Source: an uncultured Eubacteriales bacterium (lineage in GTDB: Bacteria; Bacillota; Clostridia; Oscillospirales; Oscillospiraceae). Taken from it: a stretch of 14,498 nt of DNA. The notes below the pieces were generated by a model. It was given only the letters and a program-made list of their open reading frames with translations. It was not told where the DNA came from and did not search any database. Position 1 is the stretch's first letter; every line of letters starts with the position of its first letter. The stretch spans positions 1-14,498 of the forward strand of contig URPA01000047.1 in NCBI GenBank assembly GCA_900549545.1, in the 5' to 3' direction. The position numbers and the translations under genes are program-made. Below, in pieces: positions 13,183 through 14,498 of the stretch.

Positions 13183-14367
13183 ATGGCAACTGTAACACTG
13201 AAGAACGTAAAGAAGATCTACCCCTACATCAGCGGTGAGACCAAGAAGAAAAAGAAGAAAAAGGATGCCGCTGTTGACGAGGAGAAAAAGGCCAATCTTC
13301 AGATTACCGAACAGGGCGTTGTGGCAGTTCAGGAGTTCAATCTTGACATTGCCGATAAGGAATTCATCGTTCTGGTCGGCCCCTCCGGATGCGGCAAGTC
13401 CACTACTCTGAGAATGGTTGCCGGCCTTGAGGAGATCTCCGAGGGCGAGCTTTACATTGACGGAAAGCTCATGAACGATGTCGCCCCCAAGGACAGAGAC
13501 ATCGCCATGGTTTTCCAGAACTATGCCCTTTATCCCCACATGACCGTGTATGAAAATATGGCCTTCTCCCTGAAGCTCCGCAAAGAGCCCAAGGATGTTA
13601 TCGACAAGAAGGTTCGCGAAGCTGCCGAGATTCTGGACATCACCCAGTATCTTGACCGTAAGCCCAAGGCTCTCTCCGGCGGCCAGCGCCAGCGTGTCGC
13701 CATCGGCCGCGCCATCGTGCGTGACCCTGCCGTCTTCCTGATGGACGAGCCTCTCTCCAACCTTGACGCAAAGCTCCGTAACCAGATGCGCGCTGAGATC
13801 ATCAAGCTGCGCGAGCGTATCAACACCACCTTTATCTACGTCACCCATGACCAGACCGAGGCCATGACTCTGGGCGACCGTATCGTCATCATGCGCGACG
13901 GTTATATCCAGCAGATCGGCACTCCTCAGGAAGTTTTTGATAACCCCCGCAACCTGTTCGTCGCCGGCTTCATCGGCACTCCTCAGATGAACATGTTCGA
14001 CGGCAAGCTTGTCCGCGAGGGCGATAAGTACTTTGTCGAGCTTGGCAGCCTCAAGGTTGAGCTTGATGAGGAGAAGCGCGCCCGCCTGGCCGCGAACAAT
14101 GTCCAGTCTCAGGATGTTTACCTTGGCATCCGTCCCGAGCACACCATCCTCGGTGACGAGGGCGTTGTCGCTAAGGTTGACGTGTCCGAAATGATGGGCT
14201 CCTCCGTGCATCTGCACGTCTCCGCCGAGGGCAAGGATGTTATCATCATCGTGCCCACCACCGAGATGAAGGGCCACTTTAAGCTGGGCGACACTGTCCA
14301 CTTCACCTTCAACGGCTCCATGGCTCACGTCTTCAGCAAGGAGACCGAGAAAAACCTCGAGTGGTAA
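13183..14367 (+). CDS. ugpC: Sugar ABC transporter ATPase, MalK/UgpC/MsmK type, with a lysine-rich insertion
   Basis: 394 residues from ATG with GGAG at 13172-13175; an earlier in-frame TTG (13162) has no proper spacing. It is the cytoplasmic ATPase that powers CUT1-family carbohydrate importers and in Gram-positives is often shared by several of them. Motifs: Walker A GPSGCGKST (66-74), Q-loop Gln112, signature LSGGQ (164-168), Walker B VFLMDEP (184-190), D-loop SNLDAK (192-197), H-loop His222, then the regulatory OB/TOBE domain (about 265-394) with GIRPEH (315-320). Residues about 16-46 are an insertion between the first two beta strands, including seven consecutive lysines (21-27), absent from textbook MalK. 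No permease or sugar-binding gene is adjacent, consistent with a shared, MsmK-like ATPase. The symbol is a family name; the substrate is unknown. Confidence 0.92.
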   Translation: MATVTLKNVKKIYPYISGETKKKKKKKDAAVDEEKKANLQITEQGVVAVQEFNLDIADKEFIVLVGPSGCGKSTTLRMVAGLEEISEGELYIDGKLMNDVAPKDRDIAMVFQNYALYPHMTVYENMAFSLKLRKEPKDVIDKKVREAAEILDITQYLDRKPKALSGGQRQRVAIGRAIVRDPAVFLMDEPLSNLDAKLRNQMRAEIIKLRERINTTFIYVTHDQTEAMTLGDRIVIMRDGYIQQIGTPQEVFDNPRNLFVAGFIGTPQMNMFDGKLVREGDKYFVELGSLKVELDEEKRARLAANNVQSQDVYLGIRPEHTILGDEGVVAKVDVSEMMGSSVHLHVSAEGKDVIIIVPTTEMKGHFKLGDTVHFTFNGSMAHVFSKETEKNLEW

Positions 14368-14388
14368 TTTAATATCTCAAAACAGCTC

Positions 14389-14418
14389 AAGCCCCGCCAT
14401 CCGGCGGGGCTTGTTTTT
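14389..14418 (+). terminator. Rho-independent terminator of the ABC ATPase gene
   Basis: AAGCCCCGCC, loop ATCC and GGCGGGGCTT form a perfect 10-bp stem (14389-14412) followed by GTTTTT, about 20 bases after the stop codon. Confidence 0.92.
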
Positions 14419-14440
14419 ATGGTGCGAACTTGCACAATCC

Positions 14441-14498
14441 AGTGGCTCCCTTGTGTAAAGGCTGCGCCCGCAGGCGCGTTTCGTAGCGCAACCGCCGT
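14441..14498. repeat. Start of a further intergenic repeat, cut by the window end
   Basis: The stretch from about 14441 (AGTGGCTCCCTTGTGTAAAGG) resembles the left part of the palindromic intergenic elements seen elsewhere in such genomes, and includes the small hairpin GCGCC-CGCA-GGCGC (14464-14477). No gene is visible. The assignment rests on resemblance from memory and on the partial sequence only. Confidence 0.35.

Noticed and set aside
13075..14328. Long minus-strand open frame opposite the ABC ATPase
   Set aside because: Same situation: no recognisable domain, no ribosome binding site, and the plus-strand ATPase carries every expected motif.

Overview
The window looks like part of the chromosome of a Gram-positive gut-type clostridium, probably Oscillospiraceae or a relative. 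The reasons are a GC-rich genome with strong AGGAGG ribosome binding sites, occasional TTG and GTG starts, lipoprotein and cell-wall-anchor style secretion signals, a spore-type peptidoglycan endopeptidase without signal peptide, and the short GC-rich palindromic intergenic repeats common in these genomes. No rRNA, tRNA, phage, IS element or CRISPR array was seen.

Layout from left to right. (1) 1-254: palindromic repeats and a terminator. (2) 255-2870, minus strand: a large secreted surface protein with beta-helix-like and repeated X2/Ig-like modules and a C-terminal wall-anchor-like tail. (3) 2871-3325: an AT-rich promoter region, a block of hairpin-forming repeats, then a good sigma-A promoter. 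(4) 3326-8051, plus strand: one compact operon of seven genes. They encode a transglutaminase-like lipoprotein, a PilC/GspF platform protein, four small single-pass pilin-like proteins and a PilT ATPase. The operon ends in a strong terminator. (5) 8212-9489, minus strand: a PG-binding + LysM + M14 peptidase of the gamma-D-glutamyl-mDAP endopeptidase type. (6) 9669-12910: a complete tripartite tricarboxylate transporter operon (tctC-tctB-tctA). It has a perfect-consensus promoter, a hairpin between the binding-protein gene and the membrane genes, and a strong terminator. (7) 12960-14418: a lone MalK/UgpC/MsmK-type sugar-ABC ATPase with a lysine-rich insertion. It has its own promoter, a leader of nearly 190 nt and a terminator. 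(8) 14419-14498: the start of another intergenic repeat.

The most unusual region is the pilus-like operon. It has a platform protein, several pilin-like membrane proteins and a retraction-type ATPase. None of its pilin-like proteins carries a canonical G|FTLxE prepilin signal, and no extension ATPase or prepilin peptidase is present in the window. A transglutaminase-fold lipoprotein heads the operon. It may be a reduced or divergent type IV filament or secretion machine working with components encoded elsewhere. The transporter region is conventional in content but has clear regulatory architecture.
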